From positions 62,001 to 126,000 of the forward strand of contig JBMNHF010000020.1 in NCBI GenBank assembly GCA_050950205.1: a DNA stretch of 64,000 nt, given 5' to 3'. This document shows positions 25,856 to 34,495 of this stretch, piece by piece. Position numbers and translations under genes: made by a program. The notes below the pieces were generated by a model. That model did not search any database. It was given only the letters and a program-made list of their open reading frames with translations, and was not told the origin of the DNA. Source of the stretch: WRAV01 sp050950205 (lineage in GTDB: Bacteria; Bacillota; Clostridia; Oscillospirales; Ruminococcaceae). Each line of letters starts with the position of its first letter. Position 1 is the stretch's first letter.

Positions 25856-26740
25856 ATGACATTAAATCAGTTGCGATATTTTGTAGAGGTTTGCAAGCAG
25901 GGCAGCATTACCAAAGCGGCCCAGGTTTTGCATGTCACCCAGCCCTCCATCTCCAATTCCATTCGGGAGCTGGAGCAGGAACTGGGAGTAAATTTATTCC
26001 ACCGAATCAAGATGCGCCTTTCTCCCACGCAAGAAGGTTATTACTTTTTTCAGGGGTTATCCCGGGTTTTGTACCGGCTGGATATGCTGGTAAGCGATAT
26101 GCAGGATATGGGCAAAAAAAACAATATGATTCGCATTGGTGTTCCCCCTATGATTGGCACCTTTCTGTTCCCTGATATTTTTGATTTGTTTCACAAAGAA
26201 TATCCTGATGTTTTACTGGAAATGGTGGAGTACGGTTCCCTGAAAATCCAAGAAATGGTGCTGAGCGAAGAGCTGGACGTTGCGCTGGCTGTCTCCGACG
26301 AAAAGGAAACACGGCTCAACAACATACCGCTGATGCGCACCTCCCTGCTGTATTGTGTGGACAAAGAACATCCCATGGCCGGGGCAAAAAGCATTGCGCT
26401 GGAAGATTTGGATGATGCTCCCGTGATTTTGATGCAGCAGGGTTCCTTTCAGACCGAGCTGTTGCGGCAGCGTTTTTTCAGCTTAAACATTCACCCAAAA
26501 ATTATCATGTACTCCAACCAGCTCTACACCATCAAACACATGCTGGCCCGCAGTCAAGCCGGCGCCTTTATGTTTGAACATGTCCTTAAAATGAACCCCG
26601 ATCTGGTGGGAATTCCCTTAAAAAGCCCGGTGGATCTGGATATCTCTCTGATCTGGAAGAAGGATCGCCATCTTTACAGTTATACCAGTCAGTTAATTCA
26701 AATGGTAAAAAAGCACTTTCAGATCAAGGAGAGTTCCTGA
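25856..26740 (+). CDS. LysR-family transcriptional regulator
   Basis: A 294-residue regulator. The winged helix-turn-helix at residues 1-60 (LNQLRYFVEVCKQGSITKAAQVLHVTQPSISNSI) is followed by a coiled linker and the two-lobed LysR substrate domain beginning IRIGVPPMIG. The start ATG lies in a region without a strong Shine-Dalgarno (ggcagtgatggt). It is divergent from the alcohol dehydrogenase gene and upstream of two tiny ORFs. Effector and targets are unknown; adh is the natural candidate from position only. Confidence 0.92.
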   Translation: MTLNQLRYFVEVCKQGSITKAAQVLHVTQPSISNSIRELEQELGVNLFHRIKMRLSPTQEGYYFFQGLSRVLYRLDMLVSDMQDMGKKNNMIRIGVPPMIGTFLFPDIFDLFHKEYPDVLLEMVEYGSLKIQEMVLSEELDVALAVSDEKETRLNNIPLMRTSLLYCVDKEHPMAGAKSIALEDLDDAPVILMQQGSFQTELLRQRFFSLNIHPKIIMYSNQLYTIKHMLARSQAGAFMFEHVLKMNPDLVGIPLKSPVDLDISLIWKKDRHLYSYTSQLIQMVKKHFQIKESS

Positions 26741-26844
26741 TACCATGCCCACGGGCACATCAGCCCTCCAAGTATTTCCCGCATGGACAGAGCAAACATG
26801 CAAATATATAAATTGAAAATATATGGAGAAGGGGGACGGAACCT

Positions 26845-26931
26845 ATGGACGAATTGCAATACACTTTGCAGGAAATTTTGATCGAATTGAGGGAAATCAA
26901 CGGTCATTTAAAGTTTTTACTCTATGGATGA
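26845..26931 (+). CDS. Micro-ORF of 28 codons, first of an overlapping pair
   Basis: Not a family I recognise. The start ATG is preceded by GAAGGGGGACGGA, a strong ribosome binding site, about 105 bases after the LysR gene. The product, MDELQYTLQEILIELREING followed by HLKFLLYG, is predicted to be one amphipathic helix with leucine/isoleucine heptad spacing. It overlaps the next small ORF by eight bases (ATGGATGA). That overlap, the ribosome binding site and the amino acid pattern are the only support; there is no homology information. Confidence 0.45.
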   Translation: MDELQYTLQEILIELREINGHLKFLLYG

Positions 26932-27055
26932 TATCTATAGTAAACTCAGCAAAGCAGTGGAGGAAATCAGTAGCATACAAGGTTCCACCGGCTACAACTT
27001 AACCGATGTTTATAAAACCTTAAGCAATATAGAAGACCATACACATTCAGCATAG
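26924..27055 (+). CDS. Micro-ORF of 43 codons, second of the pair
   Basis: Starts within the end of the previous ORF (ATG at 26924), consistent with translational coupling. The product begins MDDIYSKLSKAVEEISSIQG and ends NLTDVYKTLSNIEDHTHSA. It shows two similar helical motifs, DIYSKLSKAVEEI and DVYKTLSNIED, suggesting an internal repeat. Charged, cytoplasmic, no hydrophobic segment. Function unknown. The next 100 bases contain only AT-rich sequence before the terminator at 27161. Confidence 0.45.
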   Translation: MDDIYSKLSKAVEEISSIQGSTGYNLTDVYKTLSNIEDHTHSA

Positions 27056-27160
27056 ATCTCAACACGTCCAATCTTTAAAGTTTATAGCGGCCTATATTGT
27101 GCTTATAAAATTAAAACAGCATCTCGAATCTTACCGAAATACATATCTACCTATCCAAAA

Positions 27161-27209
27161 ATAAGACCAGCCGCTTCAAGTACTGGCCCTTGATTGCGGC
27201 TGGTCACTT
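27161..27209. terminator. Terminator of the ilvA-ilvB operon (bidirectional)
   Basis: GACCAGCCGC (27165-27174) pairs with GCGGCTGGTC (27196-27205). On the minus strand TTATTTTT follows, and on the plus strand CACTTTTTTT. Confidence 0.8.
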
Positions 27210-27236
27210 TTTTTGGGGTATCCGCTTCAAATCTCG

Positions 27237-28919
27237 TCAAACCTGATAGTCCTCGTAAAAAATCATATCGTCTTCTTTGCCTCCTGGCGGGATGATGGGA
27301 AAAACCCGCTGCCCGGAAGGGATGACGCAGTCGACCACGCAGGGGCCCTCGCAGGCCAGAGCCTGCTGCAGCACCGGGCGAATATCGCTGCTTTTTTGGA
27401 TGCGAAGACCGGTGGCCCCAAAGGCTTCGGCCAATTTGCAAAAATCCGTCTTGCGGTTGATTTCGGTGTAGGAATAGCGCCCCTGATAAAACAGCTTCTG
27501 CCACTGATGTACCATACCCAGCACCCCATTGTTCATCACAATCACCACCACCGGCAACCGATGGGTTACCGCAACCGCCAGCTCCGCCAGATTCATGTGG
27601 AAGCTGCCGTCTCCGGTAAAGAGGATCACCGGGCGCCCCGGATTGCCGACACAGGCTCCATTGGCGGCTCCCATGCCGTAACCCATGGTTCCTAGCCCAC
27701 AGGAACTGAGAAAGCTCCGGGGCTTTGCAAAGGCGTAGTACTGCGCCACCAGCATCTGATGTTGTCCCACATCGGTGACCACAATCGCCTCCGGCCCCGC
27801 TAGCGCGCGCAGAAGGGTGATCACCTCCCGGGGATTGAGCTCCTCCCCTTCACTTTTGAAAACAGGTAAGGCGTTGAGGGCCTTGTGGCGAAGCAGGGAG
27901 TGGATCCAGTCCCCGTGTTGCAGGGAAGGCAACCGCTCTTCCAACGCGGAAAGGATTTCCCCCACATCCCCCACCACAGAAAAATCTGCCCTTACATTTT
28001 TACCAATTTCCTGAGGACTGATGTCCAAGTGGACAATGGTGGCATTTTTGGCAAACTGCTTTCGGTTTCCCGCCACCCGGTCGGAAAATCTTGCCCCCAC
28101 CGCCAACAACAAATCGCATTGGGTGACGGCGATGTTGGCGGTGGCGGTGCCATGCATTCCCACCATTCCCAAATTCAGCTCGGAACCCACCGGTATGCTG
28201 GTCAATCCCATCATGCTCATGCAGACGGGAATTTGCAGCTTTTGGGCAAAGCTCTGCAGCCTTGGGGCATGGTCAGAAAAGGTGACACCGCCGCCGCAGT
28301 AAAGCAAGGGGCGCTTGCTTTGGGAAATGAGGCGAGCCACCTGCTCAAGGGCTTCTTCTTCCGGCTTGGCGTTGGGCAGCGCTACCGCCGGGCCGGCGGG
28401 GATATACGGCACCTTTTGGGCGGTGACGTCCTTGGGAAAGTCAATGAGCACCGGCCCTTTTCGCCCCGAACAGGCAACCTGAAAGGCCTGCCGCACCGTA
28501 TCTGCAATTTGGGAGGCATCGGTGATGAAAAAGTTCTGCTTCACCACCGGCTTTGTGATGGAGATGATATCCACCTCCTGAAAGCTGTCCCGGCCGATGA
28601 GATCTTGCGCTACGTTGCCGGTAAGGGCAACCAAAGGCACCGAATCGTGGTAGGCGGTGGCAATGCCGGTGACCAGGTTGGTGGCTCCCGGCCCGGAAGT
28701 GGCCAGCACAACGCCGGTTTTTCCGGTGGAGCGGGCATAGCCATCGGCAGCGTGAGCGGCTCCCTGCTCGTGGGAGGCTAAAATATGTCGGATTTTATTT
28801 TGCTTTTCGTAAAGAGCGTCGTAGATGTTCAGCACCGCGCCGCCGGGATACCCGAACACCACCTCCACCCCCTGCTCCATCAGGGATTCCACGAGGATTT
28901 GCGCTCCTGTATATTCCAT
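27237..28919 (-). CDS. ilvB: Acetolactate synthase, catalytic subunit (copy downstream of ilvA)
   Basis: Thiamine diphosphate enzyme condensing two pyruvates to acetolactate (valine/leucine), or pyruvate with 2-oxobutyrate (isoleucine). The 560-residue protein has the catalytic Glu in ASHEQGAAHAADGYAR, the central FAD-like domain, and the ThDP motif GDGSFHMNLAELAVAV with VMNNGVLG. The ATG at 28919 follows AAAGGAG; an ATG at 28946 is less likely. Together with ilvA, 62 bases upstream, it would direct carbon to isoleucine. A second catalytic gene is at 34987-36603; there is only one regulatory subunit gene. Confidence 0.93.
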   Translation of the reverse strand: MEYTGAQILVESLMEQGVEVVFGYPGGAVLNIYDALYEKQNKIRHILASHEQGAAHAADGYARSTGKTGVVLATSGPGATNLVTGIATAYHDSVPLVALTGNVAQDLIGRDSFQEVDIISITKPVVKQNFFITDASQIADTVRQAFQVACSGRKGPVLIDFPKDVTAQKVPYIPAGPAVALPNAKPEEEALEQVARLISQSKRPLLYCGGGVTFSDHAPRLQSFAQKLQIPVCMSMMGLTSIPVGSELNLGMVGMHGTATANIAVTQCDLLLAVGARFSDRVAGNRKQFAKNATIVHLDISPQEIGKNVRADFSVVGDVGEILSALEERLPSLQHGDWIHSLLRHKALNALPVFKSEGEELNPREVITLLRALAGPEAIVVTDVGQHQMLVAQYYAFAKPRSFLSSCGLGTMGYGMGAANGACVGNPGRPVILFTGDGSFHMNLAELAVAVTHRLPVVVIVMNNGVLGMVHQWQKLFYQGRYSYTEINRKTDFCKLAEAFGATGLRIQKSSDIRPVLQQALACEGPCVVDCVIPSGQRVFPIIPPGGKEDDMIFYEDYQV

Positions 28920-28981
28920 GGTAAACTCCTTTCCGGCCTGCCACAAAAGCCAACAGGCCTGATCGCACTCTTGTTGGCAAA

Positions 28982-30190
28982 CTAGGATTCTACTTTCACT
29001 TGGTAGCCGTGTTCCTCCAACCGACGGACCAGCTCTTGCCCGTGCTGGCGGCCCCCCACTTCACACACCACATGAAGAATGGCGTCTCCCAGCGGGAGGT
29101 CGACACTCAACCGGTCGTGTTGCACCATAATAATGTTGGCACCGCACTGGGCCACAATGTTGGAAAAGGTGTTGAGGCTTCCGGGAACATCCCGCATGAT
29201 GGTGCGGAATTTAATCTGCCTGCCTCTGGTGATCAGTCCCTTTTCCACAATGCGGTGGATAAAGCCCACATCGATGTTTCCGCCGGAAAGGACACAGACC
29301 GCCCGCTTGCCCGAAAGGTCCACCACCCGGCCGATGGCAGCGGCAAGAGCAGCGGCACCAGCCGGCTCCACCACCATTTTGTCCCGTTCCAGAAGCATCA
29401 AAATGGTGGAGGCAATTTCGTCGTCGGTCACCGTTACCATATCGTCCACATACTCCCAAATCAGGGAGGAGGTGAGCACTCCCGGCTTTTTTACCGCAAT
29501 GCCGTCGGCAATGGTGGCCAACGTATCGCAGCTGACGTCCTGTCTGGTATAGAAGCTGCGCACCATGGCATCGGCCCCGGCAGCCTGCACTCCAATGACC
29601 CGCACCCGGGGATTGATTTGCTTGATACAGGTAGCCATGCCCGCCAGCAGCCCGCCTCCCCCTGCCGGAACCAGAACAGCATCCACCGTGGGCAGGGCTC
29701 GAAGGATTTCCAGAGAGATGGTGCCCTGCCCCGCAATGATGTCGGCATCATCAAAGGGATGGATGAACAGAGCCCCCGTCTCCTCCTGAATTTTTGTGGC
29801 GTGGGCATAGGCTTCGTCGTAGCAGTCGCCGTACAGCACCACCTTGGCGCCGTATCCTTCGGTGGCGGACACCTTGGCAATGGGGGTGGTACGAGGCATG
29901 ACAATGGTGGCCTGCGCTCCCATGGCCCGGGCAGCATAAGCCACCCCTTGAGCGTGATTTCCAGCGCTGGAGGCGATGAGCATGGGGAGCTTTTCTTGCT
30001 CCTGAGCCAGAGCTGCAATTTTGTTGTAGGCTCCTCGCACCTTAAAGGAGCCGGTTTTTTGCAGGTTTTCACACTTTAAAAATAGTTCCGCTCCCGACAG
30101 CTCCGAGAAAGTGCGGGAAGTGGTGACTGGCGTTTCGTGAATAACGTTATGAAGACGAGACGCCGCCAGTTCAATATCCTTCAGTTGCAT
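28982..30190 (-). CDS. ilvA: Threonine ammonia-lyase
   Basis: PLP enzyme converting threonine to 2-oxobutyrate, the first step toward isoleucine. The 402-residue protein has the PLP lysine in TGSFKVRGAYNK near residue 54, the phosphate loop SSAGNHAQG and CVLSGGNID. The C-terminal ~75 residues form a single ACT-like domain (IKFRTIMRDVPGSLNTFSNIV). This is the shorter form, common in Clostridia, and not the two-ACT enzyme of E. coli. It has its own promoter at 30520-30548 and a leader with an isoleucine-rich ORF, so it is probably regulated separately from the leu/ilv operon upstream. Confidence 0.93.
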   Translation of the reverse strand: MQLKDIELAASRLHNVIHETPVTTSRTFSELSGAELFLKCENLQKTGSFKVRGAYNKIAALAQEQEKLPMLIASSAGNHAQGVAYAARAMGAQATIVMPRTTPIAKVSATEGYGAKVVLYGDCYDEAYAHATKIQEETGALFIHPFDDADIIAGQGTISLEILRALPTVDAVLVPAGGGGLLAGMATCIKQINPRVRVIGVQAAGADAMVRSFYTRQDVSCDTLATIADGIAVKKPGVLTSSLIWEYVDDMVTVTDDEIASTILMLLERDKMVVEPAGAAALAAAIGRVVDLSGKRAVCVLSGGNIDVGFIHRIVEKGLITRGRQIKFRTIMRDVPGSLNTFSNIVAQCGANIIMVQHDRLSVDLPLGDAILHVVCEVGGRQHGQELVRRLEEHGYQVKVES

Positions 30191-30286
30191 GGAAACTCAC
30201 TCTCTTTCCAGGGCTTTTGGGCGATAAGTCCGCTTGCTTGCGGAACCATCCGGCGCAAACCCTATAATATCCACAAAATATCAACA

Positions 30287-30330
30287 AAGCGCCCTTTTGC
30301 CAGCACACAGAGCACAGGCAAAGGGCGCTT
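30287..30330 (-). terminator. Hairpin at the end of the ilvA leader, putative attenuator
   Basis: AAGCGCCCTTT pairs with AAAGGGCGCTT (11 bp, extended by TGCC/GGCA) around a 14-15-base loop. On the minus strand it is followed by the U-rich GTTGATATTTTG. It lies 97 bases before the ilvA start and 20 bases after the leader ORF, the position of an attenuator. Confidence 0.5.
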
Positions 30331-30349
30331 GGTTTTCGAAGTTTGCGAC

Positions 30350-30487
30350 TCAAGTTACAGCCGCACCCGGAAAATCCCGCGTCTTTTGCCTTTTGCAAAT
30401 AATCATGATGGCAGCACAAATAAACCGAATCATCTTTATTATGATCTCGGCTGCCAGATTATTCTGGTTGCCCCATGCAAATGTCAT
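30350..30487 (-). CDS. Isoleucine-rich leader peptide of ilvA (putative)
   Basis: A 45-codon ORF starting about 25 bases after the likely transcription start and behind AAAAGGAACG. Its middle reads AEIIIKMIRFICAAIMIICK: eight isoleucine codons within about 16 positions, including two rare ATA codons. It ends shortly before an 11-bp hairpin with U-rich tail, which precedes ilvA. This is the layout of a classic amino-acid attenuator in which ribosome stalling at Ile codons would alter RNA folding. Alternatively it is a short membrane peptide or chance ORF; no antiterminator pairing was worked out. Confidence 0.5.
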   Translation of the reverse strand: MTFAWGNQNNLAAEIIIKMIRFICAAIMIICKRQKTRDFPGAAVT

Positions 30488-30519
30488 ATCCGCGTTCCTT
30501 TTCCAGCGTAGTTTTTAGC

Positions 30520-30548
30520 AGTATACCGAAATACTCCTGCGGTGTCAA
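30520..30548 (-). promoter_or_regulatory. Promoter of the ilvA-ilvB operon
   Basis: TTGACA (30543-30548) and TATACT (30520-30525) on the minus strand, 17-base spacer, starting right after the ilvD stop. Confidence 0.8.
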
Positions 30549-30559
30549 GAACTTCCTTG

Positions 30560-32236
30560 CTATTGGGGTACTTTCAAAACCGCACCCTGACTGGCGGAGC
30601 TCACCAAAGCGGCATAGCGATTGAGCCAACTGCTGGTGATGGGAGGGGGCGTTGGCTGGAAGCCTTCCCTGCGGCTGGCCAGCTCCTCATCGGAAAGCCG
30701 GGCGTTCAGCTTGCCGGCGGGGATATCGATTTGGATGATATCGCCATCCCGCAGCAGCCCAATTTCGCCACCGGCAGCCGCTTCGGGGCAGACATGGCCG
30801 ATGGAGGCTCCCCGGGAAGCGCCCGAAAACCGCCCGTCGGTGATGAGGGCCACTTCTTTGTCCAGTTGCATCCCGGCAAGGGCAGAGGTTGGGTTGAGCA
30901 TCTCCCGCATGCCGGGGCCGCCCTTGGGGCCTTCGTAGCGGATAACCACCACGTCGCCGGGGCGAATTTCCCCTGCGTAGATGGCAGAAATGGCAGCTTC
31001 CTCCCCGTCAAACACCCGGGCAGGGCCCTCGTGCCGCAGCATTTTCTCGTCCACAGCAGAGCGCTTGACCACACAGCCTTCTTTGGCGATGTTGCCCCAC
31101 AAAACGGCAATGCCCCCCGTTTGGCTGTAGGGGTTGGAGATGGGACGAATCACCTGAGGATCCCGGTTTTGCACGCCCTTTAGATTTTCTGCCACTGTTT
31201 TTCCGGTGACGGTCATCAGGCTGGTGTCTAATAGTCCCTCTTTCATAAGCTCCGCCATGACGGCGGGGACTCCTCCGGCGCTGTCCAAATCCTCAATGTG
31301 GTGCTCCTGTCCGGCGGGAGCCAGATGGCAGAGATTGGGGGTGCGGGCGCTTACTTGGTTGATGATCTCCAAGCTCATGGGTACGCCCGCCTCGTTGGCG
31401 ATGGCCAGCAGGTGCAGGACGCTGTTGGTGCTGCAGCCCAAAGCCATATCCACCGCCAAAGCGTTGGCAAAAGCCTTGGGGGTGAGGATATCCCGGGGGC
31501 GGATGTTGTTCTTGACCAGCTCCATAATCTGCATTCCCGCCCGCTTGGCCAGATGGGTGCGCCGGGAATAAACCGCCGGGATGGTGCCGTTTCCCGGCAG
31601 GGCCATGCCGATGGCTTCGGACAGGCAGTTCATGCTGTTGGCGGTGTACATGCCCGCACAGGAGCCGCAACCGGGGCAGCATTCTTCCTCATACTGGGCC
31701 AGTTCTGTTTCGTCGATGATGCCCGCCTTATAGCTGCCCACCGCCTCAAACATCTGGGAAAGGCTGATTTCTTGCCGGTTGTGGCGCCCCGCCAACATGG
31801 GGCCGCCGCTGATCACAATGGCGGGGATGTTCACCCGGGCAGCCGCCATAATCATGCCGGGGACGATTTTATCGCAGTTGGGGACCAGTACCAGGCCGTC
31901 CAGACAGTGGGAGATGGCAAGGGTTTCCACGCTGTCGCAAATCAGCTCCCGGGAGGGCAGCGAGTACTTCATTCCGGTATGGCCCATGGCGATGCCGTCG
32001 CAGACACCGATGGCGGGCATCATCACCGGGGTTCCCCCTGCCATGCGCACGCCGGCTTTGGCAGCCTCGGCGATTTTATCCAAGTGGATATGCCCGGGAA
32101 TGATTTCGCTGTGAGCGCTGATAACACCGATCAAGGGGCGGTTTAATTCCTCTGGGGTCAGGCCGCAGGCGTAAAGGAGGCTGCGGTTGGGGGCCCGCTC
32201 CACTCCCTTGGTGACGGTATGGCTGGAATAATTCAT
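30560..32236 (-). CDS. ilvD: Dihydroxy-acid dehydratase
   Basis: Iron-sulfur enzyme dehydrating 2,3-dihydroxy acids to the 2-keto acids of valine and isoleucine. About 558 residues. Cluster-binding cysteines are visible in PNCDKIVPGM and CCPGCGSCAGMYTANSM, and the Mg/substrate segments GRFSGASRG and GPKGGPGMREML near the C-terminus are intact. A GTG at 32245 lies inside the Shine-Dalgarno; the ATG at 32236, eight bases after AAGGAG, is the better start. It begins just after the stop of the DUF815 ATPase gene. Confidence 0.95.
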   Translation of the reverse strand: MNYSSHTVTKGVERAPNRSLLYACGLTPEELNRPLIGVISAHSEIIPGHIHLDKIAEAAKAGVRMAGGTPVMMPAIGVCDGIAMGHTGMKYSLPSRELICDSVETLAISHCLDGLVLVPNCDKIVPGMIMAAARVNIPAIVISGGPMLAGRHNRQEISLSQMFEAVGSYKAGIIDETELAQYEEECCPGCGSCAGMYTANSMNCLSEAIGMALPGNGTIPAVYSRRTHLAKRAGMQIMELVKNNIRPRDILTPKAFANALAVDMALGCSTNSVLHLLAIANEAGVPMSLEIINQVSARTPNLCHLAPAGQEHHIEDLDSAGGVPAVMAELMKEGLLDTSLMTVTGKTVAENLKGVQNRDPQVIRPISNPYSQTGGIAVLWGNIAKEGCVVKRSAVDEKMLRHEGPARVFDGEEAAISAIYAGEIRPGDVVVIRYEGPKGGPGMREMLNPTSALAGMQLDKEVALITDGRFSGASRGASIGHVCPEAAAGGEIGLLRDGDIIQIDIPAGKLNARLSDEELASRREGFQPTPPPITSSWLNRYAALVSSASQGAVLKVPQ

Positions 32237-32241
32237 TTTCT

Positions 32242-33441
32242 TCACTCCTTCCGAGTCTGGTAAGATGCGGCCGAGCGCTGCTCTGCAAACTGTTTGGCGG
32301 TTCGGGGACTGCGCCCGCCCCGTTCCAGAGCAAAGGCCTCGGCTGCGTGGGCAACGGACTGGTCAAAAAGAAAGCCCATCTGCTGGCAATACTTTTGGAC
32401 GATAGAAAGATACAGCTCTTTATCGGGGCGCAAAAAGGTGACGGTCAGTCCAAAGCGCTCGCTGAGCGAACCGATTTCCTCCAAGGTATCCCGCAGGTGA
32501 ATCTCTCCCCCTTGGCGGTCGGCAAAGTTCTCCCGCACCAGATGCCTGCGGTTGCTGGTAGCGTAGATGGCCATGTTGGAAGCCCGGGCACAGACGCTGC
32601 CCTCCAAAATCGCCTTGAGGGCTGAAAACTGCTGGTTGTCGGCGGAAAAGGAAAGGTCGTCAATAAAGAAGATGAATTTTAAGGGATTGTCGCTGAGCCG
32701 CTCCACCAGAGAGGAGATATGCTCCAGTTGGTCCTTTCGCAGCTCAATCAGCCGCAGCCCTCTGGGATGCAGTTCGTTGACAATGGCCTTGACACAGGTG
32801 GATTTTCCCGTCCCGCTATCCCCGTACAGGAGCACGTTGGAGCAGGGGCGTCCCTCCAAAAGTGCTAAGGTATTGGCGGTCACCGCCTCCCGCTCCCTTT
32901 CGTAACCCACCAGCTGGGCAAAGTCCACCGGGTCGGGGCGGAGCACCGGCTGCAGCTCCTCACCCTTGAGCAAAAACATATGGGAATCGGCAAAGATGCC
33001 GTACCCCCTTTGCCGGATGTGATTCATCTGCCGGCGGTAGCCCGCTGCAAAGTCTATCTCCTGTGTCTCCCAGCCCGCTACCGGAAAATCAGCCCCGGCG
33101 GGCATCAAGTCCCCAGGGGAAAGTAAGCCCAGCAGCTGCAGGGACGCAAGCTCCGCCTCCAGCGCCTGTTGCAGCGCAGGGGAAATTTCCTTCCCCGCCG
33201 CCAGGCGCCGGACATACTCGTTGTCATCCCGCAGCATACGGGAATAAAGGTACTGGGTCCAGTTGCCGCCGGCTTCCAAAACCAGTCCGGCAAACTGGGC
33301 ATAAAGCTTCATCTGCCGGGGAGGAGAAGTTTCTGCGCTGTCCAAAAGCTGTTCCAGCGCCGACAAGACAGGATCCCTTCGCAGCCTACGGAACACCGAG
33401 AGCGCTGCCAGCCGCAGATGAATGGATTCCAGATGTTGCAA
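32242..33441 (-). CDS. AAA+ ATPase of the DUF815 family
   Basis: A 399-residue ATPase. The N-terminal ~200 residues are helical with no known motif. The ATPase core has Walker A GDSGTGKST near residue 208, Walker B FIFFIDDLSF near 255, and a sensor-1-like IYATSNRRHL. DUF815 proteins are widespread in bacteria without an assigned function. The start is TTG at 33441, seven bases after AGGAGG and 24 bases after ilvC. Its stop lies just before ilvD, so it is embedded in the branched-chain amino acid operon. That placement, between two consecutive pathway genes, may be functional or accidental. Confidence 0.85.
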   Translation of the reverse strand: MQHLESIHLRLAALSVFRRLRRDPVLSALEQLLDSAETSPPRQMKLYAQFAGLVLEAGGNWTQYLYSRMLRDDNEYVRRLAAGKEISPALQQALEAELASLQLLGLLSPGDLMPAGADFPVAGWETQEIDFAAGYRRQMNHIRQRGYGIFADSHMFLLKGEELQPVLRPDPVDFAQLVGYEREREAVTANTLALLEGRPCSNVLLYGDSGTGKSTCVKAIVNELHPRGLRLIELRKDQLEHISSLVERLSDNPLKFIFFIDDLSFSADNQQFSALKAILEGSVCARASNMAIYATSNRRHLVRENFADRQGGEIHLRDTLEEIGSLSERFGLTVTFLRPDKELYLSIVQKYCQQMGFLFDQSVAHAAEAFALERGGRSPRTAKQFAEQRSAASYQTRKE

Positions 33442-33465
33442 TGTACTTCCTCCTGCAGAAGCCGG

Positions 33466-34461
33466 TTATTTCTTCAGCCAGCTCATCATTTTGCGGAGCT
33501 TCTCGCCCACCTTTTCCACCGGATGGGCAGCTTCCATCCGCCGCATGGCCAGGAAGTTTGCTTTGCCGGCGGCCCGGTTTTCCACGTTCCAGTTGCGGGC
33601 AAAGGTACCGTCCTGAATTTCCCGCAGAACCTTTTTCATCTCCTTGCGGGTTTCCTCGGTGATGATGCGCCTGCCAGTCATGTAATCGCCGTACTCCGCG
33701 GTGTTGCTGATGGAATAGCGCATCATGGCAAAACCGCCGCTGTTGATGAGGTCCACAATCAGCTTCATCTCATGCACACACTCAAAGTAGGCCATTTCGG
33801 GGGAGTAGCCGGCCTCCACCAGAGTATCAAACCCCGCCTTCATCAGCTCGGTCACGCCGCCGCAGAGCACCGCCTGCTCGCCAAAGAGGTCGGTTTCGGT
33901 TTCCTCTTGAAAGGTGGTTTCGATGATGCCGGCACGCCCTGCTCCAATGCCGCAGGCATAGGCCAAAGCATAGTCCCGGGCACGGCCGGAAGCATCCTGA
34001 TGAATGGCAATGAGGGAGGGAACTCCCTTGCCCTCCTGATACTGGCTGCGCACCGTGTGACCGGGGCCTTTGGGAGCAATCATAATGACGTCCACATTGG
34101 AGGGGGGAATAATTTGATTGAAGTGGATGTTGTAGCCGTGGGCAAAGGCCAGAATATTGCCTTCCTTTAGGTTGGGCAGAATGCTCTCTTCATAAATCTG
34201 GGGCTGCAGCTCATCGGGAGTGAGAATCATGATGATGTCGGCTTCTTTGGCGGCGGCAGCGGTTTCCATCACCTCAAAGCCGTCCTGCCGGGCGATGGCG
34301 CAGCGGGGGGAATCCTGCCGCAGGCCGATGATCACCCGAACACCGCTGTCCTTGAGGTTTTGGGCATGGGCATGGCCCTGGCTGCCGTAACCGATGACCG
34401 CCACCGTTTTTCCTTTCAGCAGACCAAGGTTGCAGTCCTTGTCATAATACATCTGAATCAT
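33466..34461 (-). CDS. ilvC: Ketol-acid reductoisomerase
   Basis: Isomerises and reduces acetolactate (or acetohydroxybutyrate) with NAD(P)H and magnesium. This is the 331-residue class I form: VAVIGYGSQGHAHAQNL at the N-terminus, then GLRQDSPRCAIA in the cofactor specificity loop, PKGPGHTVRSQY, and the metal-binding acidic residues in FGEQAVLCGGVTELM. The ATG at 34461 lies seven bases after AAAGGAAG; the upstream extension is not part of the family. Confidence 0.96.
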   Translation of the reverse strand: MIQMYYDKDCNLGLLKGKTVAVIGYGSQGHAHAQNLKDSGVRVIIGLRQDSPRCAIARQDGFEVMETAAAAKEADIIMILTPDELQPQIYEESILPNLKEGNILAFAHGYNIHFNQIIPPSNVDVIMIAPKGPGHTVRSQYQEGKGVPSLIAIHQDASGRARDYALAYACGIGAGRAGIIETTFQEETETDLFGEQAVLCGGVTELMKAGFDTLVEAGYSPEMAYFECVHEMKLIVDLINSGGFAMMRYSISNTAEYGDYMTGRRIITEETRKEMKKVLREIQDGTFARNWNVENRAAGKANFLAMRRMEAAHPVEKVGEKLRKMMSWLKK

Positions 34462-34495
34462 ATTTCTTCTTCCTTTCCCAATCAATCTTAATGTG

